From Gymnogyps californianus (taxonomy: Eukaryota > Chordata > Aves > Accipitriformes > Cathartidae), in assembly GCF_018139145.2 (NCBI RefSeq), contig NC_059471.1, positions 97,900,914-97,964,913 on the forward strand: a DNA stretch of 64,000 bases, read 5' to 3'. This document shows positions 24,336 to 36,233 of this stretch, in pieces. The first letter of the stretch is position 1; the number at the start of each line of letters is the position of its first letter. The notes below the pieces were generated by a model. It saw only the letters and a list, made by a program, of their open reading frames with translations, ran no database searches and had not been told where the DNA came from. The translations under genes and the position numbers were made by a program.

Positions 24336-24379
24336 CTGAGAGCTGCCCAGTGGCAACAGGTATCACTTTGTATGGAGAC
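24336..24379 (-). CDS. PDE9A: PDE9A coding exon (residues 73-88)
   Basis: This very short 44-bp exon has acceptor ...ttttccag on its right and donor GTAAAA on its left. It completes Arg73, encodes SPYKVIPVATGQLS, and leaves one G for the next codon. Mammalian PDE9A has TPYKVRPVAIKQLS here. The donor GTAAAA departs from the consensus. In human this junction is a known site of N-terminal alternative splicing, which fits a weak donor, but isoforms in this species cannot be read from DNA alone. Confidence 0.93.
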
Positions 24380-25348
24380 CTGGAAAAGTCAGAGAAGGTT
24401 GATGTTAGCAACACTCAGAAAGCAGTTTGTATTTCACATCCATATTCCCTGAGAAGTAGGAAGAAGTATCTGCATATGTTCTAAACTCTCTTAAAACCTG
24501 TCCTTTTAAAAGTGCAATGGGCACTTTTTATGAACACACGACCCTCCGATTTACTACTGAACTAGAGACAGAGAGATCTTTTTTGTGCTGTACAGTCACG
24601 CAACAAACATGGTAAAAATGCCTCCTCTTTGGCAAGCCTTGATAGCTTGTGGAGTGAGATGGTGAGGAAATTTTGTAGGTCAGAAGGGAGCTCCAGCGGT
24701 GGGGATCATCTTTTTGCTCTGTGTTCGCGCACTGTCCTGTGCAGTAGATCCCTCCCAACAGCTGGGGCTCCACCACATGGTGTCAGTGAGAGTAATGTCA
24801 GTGATAAATAATGATGAAATACGCAATGAAGTAAATAACAGCAGAAGGAATAACTGCGAGCAGTCAGAGTGAAACTAAAAGTGCCAGGCTGAACAAGCAA
24901 CAGGAAGCCAAGGAGAAAAAGAGAAGGGGATTTGGAGGTGGGAAGGGCCAAAGCCAGCATGGAAGAGACCTAAACTCATCAAAGACTTTGACTTCACTTT
25001 GCAAGTAATGTCATGGTTGTGTCCTAGCAGAGCAATAATGGAGTTGGGGAACAAAGATGCTGGGATCCTTGACAGTGAGCAGGGTGGGATGGGAACACAT
25101 GTTTTACATTAAATTCTTAAAAGCGGTATTTTTTCCTCAGACAATTACTCCTACTTTAATAACAAGTAAAAATCTTCAAAACCAGCAGGCATTAGTGTTA
25201 TAAGCCAGCATGCAATTCTTACTGTCATCTCTCTCTCTCCAGGGAGCTGCTCACCTCCCGCTGCACACAAAAGGCATCTGCGGGCAACCACCACCCCTTC
25301 CCTTGGGCTTGACCATATTTTTGAAGAGCAGGTTGCAGCAAGGCTTAC
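24380..25348 (-). other. PDE9A: PDE9A intron (969 bp)
   Basis: No exon-like or repeat sequence was recognised between the two neighbouring exons. Confidence 0.85.
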
Positions 25349-25426
25349 CTCTCTGAGTTTGCAGGCATTGTCGGATCAATGGATACCATACAATTGTCTG
25401 CCGTCAAAAGGGAGATGGTTGTGTTC
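25349..25426 (-). CDS. PDE9A: PDE9A coding exon (residues 47-73)
   Basis: The 78-bp exon has acceptor ...gcttttcag on its right and donor GTAAGC on its left. After completing Arg47 it encodes [20 protein letters not shown] and PANSE, plus two bases of Arg73. Mammalian PDE9A has [18 protein letters not shown], so the block is strongly conserved, with a Cys in place of Ala. This is part of the N-terminal regulatory region. Its length is a multiple of three, so it could be skipped without a frameshift, as happens in some human PDE9A isoforms. Confidence 0.96.
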
Positions 25427-27232
25427 CTGAAAAGCATGTTTCAAAGAGGTTTATTTGACCTAGAAATGCTGGCTGAAGTTCTGTGCTGCTGCATACGGTG
25501 CATAGCCGTCTTCTCTCCTGCAGCACTCCTGGCCTGGCCTGGCATTGTCTCGGACCCATTTTACCTTGGTGCAGAAAGGGTCAAAGCACAGGACAGGGTA
25601 GGCTTGATGCCTGACCCGTTTCAATTACCAGAGATGTTTCTGGCAAAATGTTAAGTATGATCATCTTTGGTCTCAGAGCAGACTTTGATCCCTGCTAACT
25701 CATGTATTCTGTTGACTCATCAACTAATAATTTCTATTAAAAAGCTATGTTTTGTGATACATTGACTTGGCAGCTATGTATTGACTCACACTATACAAGT
25801 GACTACTGGTGCTCTGAATGTCTTGAAATTATTTAGTTACTCTTTTACCAAAACAAACAAAACAAATGTCTTGCTGAATATGGGGCCTTTTTTTTAATAC
25901 TGTGCTAGGTGTGATCTCATAGGCTCAGATGTAAACCTTGGAGGTTTACTTTGGCTCCAGGAGCCTGGTTGAAATGCACAGTTCTTTGGAAGTCTTCTGA
26001 TGAAAATAAAATGACAAATATGCAGTGAACACCCTGATCATGAATCACTAAAACTGCTAAAGAAAGTTTCCTGGGTGATGAAGTGGAAGTATTTGACATC
26101 ATAGGTAAATGAGAGTTATTAACCTCTCTAATGTCAAATGAGAGGAAATAGCCAGGATAAACAGCAAAGGGCGTTAATTCTGTCCATCAGTTTATGCAAA
26201 TTCTGAGTCAATATAGACAATTCTATCTTTCAATCTCCAGAGTTGGAGTCATGCAATAAACCCATGATTAAAGGATAGGCTTAATTTTTCCTGTGCTTTT
26301 TCTGTATTGTAAACCTGTATGTACAAAGGTAAAGACTGTGGCTTATTGCATGCTGCCGTGCATCTGGCCTGCACTGCTCAAGGTCCGTATGCAGACAGCA
26401 GATGCCCCCTTCTAGATGTGACTAAGGGGCTTCCCTCGCCCTGCACCACCACCCTGGACAGAAGTGGCTGGGTGCTACACCATGCCACCCTCCACCACGC
26501 ACCGGCCTCTCCCGCCCTGACACACGCCTACACCTGATCCTGGATCCCTCTCAACACAGAGATTTAAGTTGGATGCCGCTCTCTAGGTTGAAGGTGAGAG
26601 AAACAAACCCTACAGGAAATTACAGCAGGAGAGATGCATGGACTTTGCATGACAACATAAATTAGGAAATACTTGGCCTGGGCAATGGATTTGGGGATAT
26701 TTATGTTCTATAAAATGGTTCTTCTGGGGTACTTTGTATTTGACTATCCCATACCTGGGATTAGATTGTACTGTATCTAAATAGCAAGCTTATCACCTTG
26801 TGGCAATGCTTCTCATTGGCCCCAAATTTTTCCCTAAAAAACAGGTTCTAAACATATGGTTGCGTTTCACTTGATATGGGCAAAAATGTAGTGCTGAGAT
26901 ATAACTGGTAGGCGCGCACACAACCCGTGTGCACTCAGGGCTGGGCTTCTGCCCTTGCTTTTAGTTTTTTAGACTATACCTCTTCTGTTCTACTCTATTC
27001 CACTTTGTTCCTCAGGCACAGCCAGCACTGAGGTGGCTCAACGCCTGCCAGAGCTTTGTGCACTTTTCCAGTTGGTGCTCTCTGGATTGCCCCAATTTCT
27101 TCTTCCAGTAGACTGGAACGAGAGAGGAGCCTGAATAGCAGGTAAATGAATCATTTGGGGCCTGTCTTTAAATTGTCCCCAGAAGTAAAGGAACAAAAGT
27201 GAAATGAATGTCACAAATTAAAAGAGACCTAC
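25427..27232 (-). other. PDE9A: PDE9A intron (1.8 kb)
   Basis: Nothing recognised apart from the flanking splice sites. The plus-strand frame at 26319-26537 has no recognisable content. Confidence 0.85.
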
Positions 27233-27303
27233 CTTGGTAACCCTGTTGCAATGCAGAAGAGGTCCATAATATCTTTGGAGTTGCAGTATTTACTAAAGAG
27301 CAC
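27233..27303 (-). CDS. PDE9A: PDE9A coding exon 2 (residues 24-47)
   Basis: The 71-bp exon has acceptor ...gtttggaag on its right and donor GTAGGT on its left. The bases just before the acceptor are purine-rich, but a long pyrimidine tract lies about 20-50 bases upstream. It encodes [20 protein letters not shown] and GLP plus two bases of Arg47. Mammalian PDE9A has [24 protein letters not shown], so the identity of the exon is secure. Confidence 0.96.
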
Positions 27304-28753
27304 CTTCCAAACCGAACAGCAGCAGGGGAAAAAAAATGAAGACAAAGAAGAGAAAGGACAGTTAGTTCCTAGTGAGATATGAACTCTATTCAGGTGTGGA
27401 CTGGGCTAATTTTAAGGCTCATCCTACCATTTCAATTATCTGATTTGACTTGTGAGCTAGAATATTTCTCTACTCCTGTTTAATACCTGTGTCTTTTTCG
27501 ATAAAGCAAGCAAGCTCTGGAGACCTAATCGTGCTGTTCAGAAGTAGAGCAATAATGTATGTGAACTGAGAGCTAAAGGTTTCTTGTAATGCAGTATTGC
27601 TGCAGGCTGATAACAACTGCAAATTTAAGGATGTAAGAGGCCAGATTTAGGAAGAAAACAGCCCAGATTTGTGGAGGTCCTTGGATGGTATAAAAGGGCA
27701 CTGCTTTTTGGACTACACCAGCTTAAGCTAGCCTTAAAATGAACAGAGGGTTTTTCCCCCCCGGTTTGTGCCCAATTTCCTGCCAACTATCAGGCTGTAT
27801 TGTTCCTGCTGTTAGGTCAGAGCTCAGACCTTGAATTACAAAATTTGCCACCGTTACCTGCCCATGCCCCCAAACACCTCTTCGTCCCCCTGCCCTTCCA
27901 CACAAGCCAGGCAGCCACTATGCGGAGAAGACTGTTCAAGCAGCGCATCTAGGAGTGCAACATCCCCTTGATCCCGTTGTGATACAGCCTTCAATGCCAC
28001 GATCCCATGCCATGTTTTTCCCCAAGACTCCTGCGTCCGTCAGGACACGTGGGTGATGGTGCTCCCTGGTTGAGAAGCTCTTCTGCAGCCAAGGTGGGGG
28101 ACAGAAAGCCTCTCTGTGTGCCTCTGATTGACTATGGTGGAGGCTTTGAATCTGCTGTGGAAATAAAATGCCTCATTGCAGTCAGGTCCGGCTTATCTTC
28201 TCAAAGCCAGGAACAACAGCGAGTGGCGGGGCTGATTTGTCTGGGGGCTGCCGGTGTTAACAGGGCGGCCGCAAGCTGCAGGGGCCAGCTTGCTGTGGGG
28301 AGCTGGGGGAGGTGGTGGTGTGGAGAGGGGCAGCTTCCCTGGCCAGCGCTGGAGCTCACCTCCCTTGCACCCCCCAAGAAGAAATCGCCACAGAGCCTCT
28401 GGGTTCAGGATGCAGCAGCTCAAAGGGACTTGTGGAGACCTAATGGCAAAACTCAGGAAGAGCAAGAAAGGGATATTTCACAGATGAGGTCTGAGGCACA
28501 GGGAGATCAAGGTCGAAAGTCTCCTCCCCCTGTGAGTGCCTTGCTGGAAACGCTATTTTCCATCCCCCACAACCACCCGTAGCATCCCATATTCTCAGGC
28601 ACAGTTTCTATTGCCATCCGTCGCAGGCACGGAGGGTGTGCATGCCCACAGATCAGCCTCGAGGCCGGTGACCCAGAAAATGAGGAGCATGTCACCTGGG
28701 ATGGCCTTCCAAAGGTTTGTTTTCACTGCCTTGCCTCGTGCTGCCAGGAGGAG

Positions 28754-28813
28754 GCAGGGGCTGCGGGCAGCGGGGGCTGCGGGCAGCAGGGGCTGCAGGC
28801 AGCGGGGGCTGCT
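28754..28813 (+). repeat. GC-rich minisatellite, 16-bp unit, about 3.7 copies
   Basis: The unit GC(A/G)GGGGCTGCGGGCA is repeated almost perfectly at 28754, 28770, 28786 and partly at 28802. It sits in a GC-rich patch inside PDE9A intron 1 and is G-rich on the plus strand. It is likely variable in length between individuals. Confidence 0.85.
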
Positions 28814-31800
28814 GCCGCCCTCTCCGGATCGAGCAGGCCCCATGTGTTCAGTGAGGCGAGGACCATGCTGGAAAAATAACATGTCATCATCTAATTAAAG
28901 ATTATTCCGAAAGGTGTAGGTGCCAGGAGTTAATTAAGCCTGCAGCCTCACTCCGGCAGCCTTGGCCTTCGAGTGCTTTAATTCCTAAATTGTCATAGCA
29001 TTGCAGTAATACAGTTCCCGTGTGCCTTTTCTGAGGTGCCTTTCAGACACCAGGGGAAATGTCGCGTGGTGCCGACGCAGACCTCTGCCGCTGGCAATGG
29101 GGAAGCCATGGGAGAGCCCACAGGACGCTCTGCCAGCGAGGAGCTGCTAATGCCTGATCACAGCTCGGGACATCACAAGCCTGAAGTATGAAGAGAGTCG
29201 GGACAACACTTCAAGATCTGGCCAGCCTGGTTGAGTCCTGTTGTGCCTGGGGTGTGACGCGCCGACACTCAAGCTGATGCTGCAGCAAGGCTTCAGACCT
29301 CAGTTTTCACTGGTGGTGAGGAGCCCTCTTACTCTTGAGTGAAGCGTCAGGGGTTTTGTGGTAGAGAACAGAACGATATTGGTCACCTCAAGAGGTGGCT
29401 GTGACCCACACGTGCACGCACACCCACCTTCCCTGTTTTCCGACCCGGATGAGATTACACCAGGCAATATCTTTACTTTATAAAACATCAGGGCACTTGA
29501 TTACTGAGGTAGGTAGTAACTCCTACCAGGGAAATGGGTGGGATTAATGCCTGGGTGTTTTAAAAGCCAATTTTGCCCAGTGATTGACCCTTGATTATTA
29601 AAATACAGTAGCAATCAAAGCAATAAAACATAGCCAGTCGAGTTCAGATAGGACTGAAACCCCGCTCCTAGCAGAACACAGCATCCTACCAGAGTGATAG
29701 CTGCTAGCATTGGCTGACAGAGTATTGGAGGATACAACTGGTACATGCAGTAACTGAGCAGATGATGTTAATTGCGGCTGAACAGAGGGTAAAGGCTTGT
29801 GATGTGCCAGGAGTGCTATTTCAGGTATTGAGGTTTCTTATTCTGGAAATCAATTATTATTGACCAGGACAGATAAGAGAGGAAAAGATTAAAAAAAAAA
29901 TTTAAAAAACATTAAAGGTAAGAAAGCCGGCCTGACTCATAGAAAGCAGCAGGAGCTTTCCATGCATTGAGGATGAATTTTAATGCTTCCTTTTACTCCA
30001 TGTAATAGTGAAAGACTGGGAAGCAAAACAAAGACTGTAGATACTAGATCATGAGCTATCTCCATACATGCTTTTTAGCTTTCCATACTTGGCATTTTTA
30101 CTTAAGTTTGCCAAAAGTGGATTTGTGAATCACCCACCGCACTTTGATACTCATCTCAGGATGGTTGTCCTCAGCTGTTCGTTTTTTTTTAATCAAAGAG
30201 CATATGCTACTAAAGTTTTCTTCTATTGCAACCTACTGAGCTTTTCTGACCAACTTCCTTCTGTTCTAAAACAAAGCAGCCAGCCTCAGACGTTTCCCAG
30301 CAATATGCAATTGTTCCTGTTATTGTCTGCAGGTTTATGTTCCCAATAAAGCCAATGTCAGTTGTGCTGATGGAATACAATTGGAATGTATTTTGGAGAG
30401 ACGGGAGGACAGTACTGTGTACTATTGATGGCTCCAGCACAGTATAGGAATCCTATTTGCCCAAAGTCCATTATCATTGCGGGGACATTAGCAACATGAA
30501 GGCAATATAGTGACACTTGGCTTGCAGCCATACTTCAGCCATCTGAGACACATGGTTTCTCCCGTGACCAGGGAAGATGGTTGACCTGCAGCTTTGAGGA
30601 TAGACAGCCCTGTTGGCATTAGCTGCAAAGTGAGCATCTTGCCCAGTCCTGTGAAGATGTCCTTGCTTGGGCAGATGTCCTGAAGCCATTGCTGTTCAGC
30701 TGGGTCTCCATGATGATACTTTTCTGGCACTGTTTGTGGGTCTCATCCAGACCCACAGTCAGCACTGAGGGACTTCATCTTCCTTCAAACCTGTCTCAGC
30801 TGCCTCCGACCCACAGTCATCGTCTTGCTTGGGTCCCTGTTCCTATGCCTGGGTGGCAAGCCACTGCTGTGACATGTCTCACAGCACCTCACTCCCTGCA
30901 TTAATGCCTGGCGCTGGAAGATATCACTGCTTAGGACAGGACTGAGACCTTGCTATGGAGCATAACAGAGGCCAAAGACAGGAGACCATAGCAGTTTCTA
31001 CAGCTGTGGTAGTGGGCTAAGATTACGTGTGTATAGGGCACAGACAGGTTTCCCCAAAAAAGTGCATGGTCACTCAGGTCAGCACAGCCCAAAGAAGCCA
31101 GGGATGCAGCTCCTGACACACCTCTTACAAGAAAGAGTGGACACAGGGACTCCAATATTGCCTGGTGGTAGAAGAGTCGCCTGCAAGACGGGTCAACACA
31201 AGACACTCAGTTGCCAGTGTCATTTCTGAAAGCAAAGGCAGAGCCAAAATCATGTGTAAGCAGGGTCATAGTAGTGATACACCGCATGGGAAAGGGAAAC
31301 AGAGGCCTCTGCTTCAGCTTGCAGGTTGATGACTAAATGCCATGAAGAAAATCAGCCACATATAAACCCTGTTAATTGCATTTCCCTTGGATTTGTGCCA
31401 GGAGCAAAAGAATGTATTCCTCAAAAGTGATGCAGCATCTGCAAACAATTCATTTCCCCCATTTGAGAGTTAACATTATTTCATATTTCTGTCCTTGTTA
31501 CTGTTAGCAAAACTTCTACCATGCGTAGAAAAAAATGACAGGAAAACTAGTCTTCTCTGGATGCTTAGCTTGATTGCTTCAATAAGTCTCCATCAAGACC
31601 AAGAAGCAGCCATTTGATTTAAGTGGGGAATACTGTCTGTCTGCCTTGGAAAGTAATGTGAAGCAAAGGAGGGAAAAGCAGAATGAATAATAACTGAGGC
31701 TTTTTGGAGTGGAAATAATATTTTGATGAAGCATGCAGTGACTGCGAAGTAGGACAGCGTGACTCAATGGGGATGCCTGGTTCCTGGCCCAGAGCTCACT

Positions 31801-34800
31801 TCTGTGGGACTGGTTTCTTTCCTGGAGACAGTTCTGCATTTTTTGAAACATCTTCCTCTGAAATAAGGGGCCATTGTCTCTTAATCCATAGTATCCACCT
31901 CTGGTCTAGGACAAGGATTTTAAAACCCCTCTCAGAAAGAGTAGGGATTGAGAGCCCTGGTAATCCGGCTGGCTTTCCCTCTCAAAGGAACAGTTCAATA
32001 TTACGGACAGTGATGGAGATATTACTAAGGGACCATTGTGCACATACTCTGCAACCTACCAGTTTACAACTAATCATATTACATTTTGCTTTTAGATAGG
32101 ATGGGTAAAAACACAGCTTCCAAATCCAATTTCTGTTCTATATTTGATCCTCAGAACAGCTAATCCTCTCTGTAAACTGCAAACTCTGTCCAGAATGTTA
32201 TCCTGTTCTGATCTGCTGTTGGTAATTGGGTTTTCTTCCAAGAATTTAACTCGCATTTGTTTTTTTTTTACCCTAGTAAAATTCCTAAATGAATAATGCA
32301 GAAATATTTTCAAAGCCAGTGTACCCTCAGTTTCGAGTCCTACTTCCTTTTGCTGGTCTCAACCTGCTGTGTTCAAGACTTTTAGTGCTTGGCGATGTCT
32401 TTCATTCAGCTCAGTGAGCAATGTTCAGAGTGAGGGCTGAAATTGTGGAGTTGAAACAATCTAAAATGATAATCTTTCACTAATGAGGCTGGAGGAGAGT
32501 GTGTCAGAAAAGAGTCTGGTAAAACTCAGTTATGTATCTTGTATGGACTGTGAAAATTGTTGCTGCTTCTGTAAGAGCAGCTTTCACGGAGGATTTCTGA
32601 ATTGTTAAGGCAGAAGGCTGATGTGAAATTTCTCATTGTGATTTTCCCTGTCTCTCCAGTGGTCTTATGTTGTCCATATCAAAATGAAGCAGGATCCAGA
32701 ACTTTTAGATACCATTCTGTAGAAATGACTAGAAGGAGTTCATATTTCTAAATGTGTAAGCAAGTAGGTCTTCCTCAAAAAATAGCGATAAATGACCTAT
32801 CAGTCATAGTTCCCAATATCCAACAGGAGCCTTACTTAAAATCCCATATTTAAACATCTTCCAGGTTTCTCATTCTTTGAATTCAGATACAAGCATAGCA
32901 TGAGCCCAACTATATCCAAACTATCTGTCTATTTTTTATTTCTTGCACCAATTAACAGTTGATATTTGGAAAACCACTCCATTTATCTGAGCTTCAAATG
33001 TTAGGCGTTATTAAAAATAGTATGCCAGATTTGCCATCTGTTTGATGCAGTAGGAGCTCCTCTAAGAGAAGAACAGAAAATAAGTGCGGGTGTGCATGTG
33101 CACGTGTGGGGAAGAAAACATGAGAGCCCTCAGCCAAGAGTCCGAACAAAAATGAAAGCTCCCCCAAACTCTTCAAACACCACTTCTGTTAGAGGATGAG
33201 GAGCGTGGTAGATGTTTTACTTCCAACAGCCGGAGCTCTGCAGTCCTGCTGATTCACACTTACCTTCAGGCAGTGACGTGGCTTGACAACGTTCATTTCA
33301 ACACGACACCTAAGTGAAATGTACGGGTGGGATTTGTCTGATGTAACTTTAACCATCTACAAATTCGGCATCTCATGCATGTCGCTCTGCTAGACTCCCT
33401 CTCTTGCCAGCAGAGAAAGAGGACAACTTCCAAAGGGTAAATCAGCCCACACGTCTCTGAAACCCAGTTTAAGATGGGATGAATCATCCTCTGGAGATAC
33501 CACCTGCCTGCCCAGTGACTACAGGGGAGCATGTGTGACTAGCTTGGAGCAGTCATCACTAACTTTTAGCTGGCTACAGTTAATGGTTAAATGGGGTGAA
33601 TCCCGCTAGTTTCCTAGTTATATACATTACCCTAAAAGAAGAAACAGGAGCTGCCAGACAGAGCTGACGTATCAGGATGCCGAGGCACGTGGCTATATGG
33701 TAAGTCGCAATTCCCATGCCTATAACATCCCTGAACAGACAGTTATGGGAAAAGAGGTTTTTCTCTTTTCAGGAAAGAGAAAACGTCTACGATACACTCA
33801 TACGTGTGACCCCCAGGGCAATCTTGGACGTCCATTGAGAGGGACAGCATGGCAGAGGTTGGCTCTTTCACTATGACCAAGAAAGGATCTCATTACTTTT
33901 TAGAGTCATTGGGACTCATAGAAGAAGCGAGGTTACATTAAAGAGAGCCTCGTGCAACCTACTGACTATACTAAGGGACATATTGCTAATATTCAGTCTT
34001 TCAGTACTAATGATTCATGGCATAATATAACCAGGAACCAGCAAGGCTGATGATTGTGAGAGGCTGAGCTGAAAGTTTCTTATTTTCTGCAGCAGACAAA
34101 AATATTTCAACCTTTGACAAATAACACAAATGTCTGTACTCTGGCTTTTCTTAATATAAAAAGGGCACACATTTGCTGCTAATGGAGTACCAAGTGCAAT
34201 TAACCCTGCAGCACATTAATGCATTAGGCTTGAAATGTTTTGTAAACTGGATAATAAGGATGCGTTAGCACCAAATGTCCTCACTAAATGTCAGTGAAGC
34301 TAGCCTGCTTGTTTCAAAACTACTCACACAATTAGCGTCTGACATTACAACATGCTTGATAATATAGGACTGTTAGAAGGGTAATGTTAGTTAACAGAGT
34401 AAGGAAAAGCAGGTATGGTGAGAGGCCAGTGAAAGGCCAATTTGCAGCTGTAGAAGTAAGTTCACTAGAAAGGTGCTAGAAACAAAATGGTTTTGTCTTG
34501 TTTGTACTAAGCCAGAAGAGTTGTATATGAATAGCATAAGTTGCTACGGTTGGCTTGTCCAAATCTGTAGGTAACGCTAGCAGAAAAGTGTTAAACTTAC
34601 ACTTTGTCTTGGCTAACGTGAGCATAAACTGTAATAACTATAATAGTCTGCATGTGACTTCAGAAAGATAAACAACAATAAACAAGCCTTTCTGGGTGAT
34701 GGGTACAGAAGAATTATGGAGCTACGCTGGAATTACAGACCTGTGCTGGGATTATGGTTTGGGCCCCTAAATGCTCTGAGGAGCCCTCGCTGGGGAGGAA

Positions 34801-36167
34801 AGAGAAGCAGGAGTAGGAGAGAGAGAGGCCTCAAGTATGACATTTTCTTTCACTTTTTTAAAAGCATGGGTTTAAGCCATTTTTACTCTTTAAAATGTTT
34901 ATGTGCTGTAATGTGATGGAGTTTTAGGAACCAGCTGTTCATTTCTTGCTGCTTTACAACAAGAACGTCTAGCAGCCCCCTTGAATTCACTGGGGCCAGC
35001 TACAATCAGAGAGCCAAGGTTAGCCAAGACCACTGGCCAGACTCAGGCTGTGCTACCTTGCACCCTCCCTCACCCACAGAGATCTGCCAGCACTAAGAAA
35101 ATGGCCTTGATCCCACAAAAACGTACTTATACCTCACCATGCTAAAGCAGGTTTTGGCATCGGCTTGACCATGCATGGGAAGAACCTACAAACACCGGCC
35201 AGGCAGAGTGGCCCCCAGAGGTGTCCATGTCCCAAGTGCCCATGAACGCCCCCTCTGCGCACCCCTCTGACGGTCAGCAGCTAAAGGGTGTTGCCCTAAA
35301 TCCTCAGTCCAAACAGACAGGGGATGGGGTCCATGGGCACCCCAGAGCACGCTTGCCCTGCTGTGCTGAGAGAGTCACCGGGATGCAAAAATATTTAATC
35401 GCCTTGAACTGATCATCACGCCATTATTTTTCTGCTGTGTTTTGTTTTTAATCTGAATCCAGTTTGGCGCGTTAAAAATAGCATGGTGAGCTTTGGAAAA
35501 ATCTGTTGGGTTTGCAAGACTCTAGGCATTTGTACCACAGTTGCTGTTGCTCTAATTAAAATGAAAATCTTACATGACAGAAACGATTCCTATGTGCTGA
35601 CATTTCAATGCAATAACCACAGCACCAAAACGCAGTCTTAGCACCGTTCTGTTCATTGTGGACCTCGGGCCAAGAGGAACAATGGCTGTGCATGGCTCAG
35701 TGTCCCGCTCCACAGGTCAGTACAGTGGACACCCAGAAAGGCCGGACTCAATACATTCCCTTGAGAAAAAAAAAGAAGGTAATTTCTCTGTTTGGCATCC
35801 AGAATGACTCAGTAAACCAGCAAAATGACTCCAAAATTCTTTACTTGCTTTCTGAAGAGGAAGAAAATACCAGCCTGACTGATTTCATAGAATCCTTGAC
35901 AAAGGCAGCGGTCATTTTCCTTTTTCCAGTTAGTTCAGGCTCTGTACCCCTCTGACTTTCCATCCTTGTTACAAATATGATGTTGATTAAGACAGTGGAA
36001 ACAGAAATCCTCTCGAATTAAGCATTTTTCTCAGAGGAACTCCTTACAACTCTGTAAGCAAAGCCACTACCCTGTGACATTTGAAAACGAGAGCCATGAA
36101 GCCACCCACCTGGGAATAAGGCCACTGGCTGGTTCGGCTCTGCTACCATTTAAATCTCAAAGGTCAA

Positions 36168-36233
36168 AAGAAAATGTTCCCCAGTAGCTTCTTCACGGAA
36201 AAAAATTGGGCATGAGCTGGGGAACATTTTCTT
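36168..36233. repeat. Perfect 17-bp inverted repeat, 32-nt loop
   Basis: The arm at 36168-36184 (AAGAAAATGTTCCCCAG) is the exact reverse complement of 36217-36233. The loop 36185-36216 contains an A-run. A perfect 17-bp pairing at this spacing is not expected by chance in 64 kb. Either strand would fold into a stable hairpin. It lies in PDE9A intron 1. The function is unknown. Confidence 0.9.

Noticed and set aside
30735..30757. 9-bp inverted repeat with 5-nt loop
   Set aside because: A handful of 9-bp hairpins are expected by chance in 64 kb, and there is no supporting context.
33759..33783. 10-bp A/T-rich inverted repeat (TTTTCTCTTT / AAAGAGAAAA)
   Set aside because: Low-complexity purine/pyrimidine sequence with weak pairing. 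Not distinguishable from chance.
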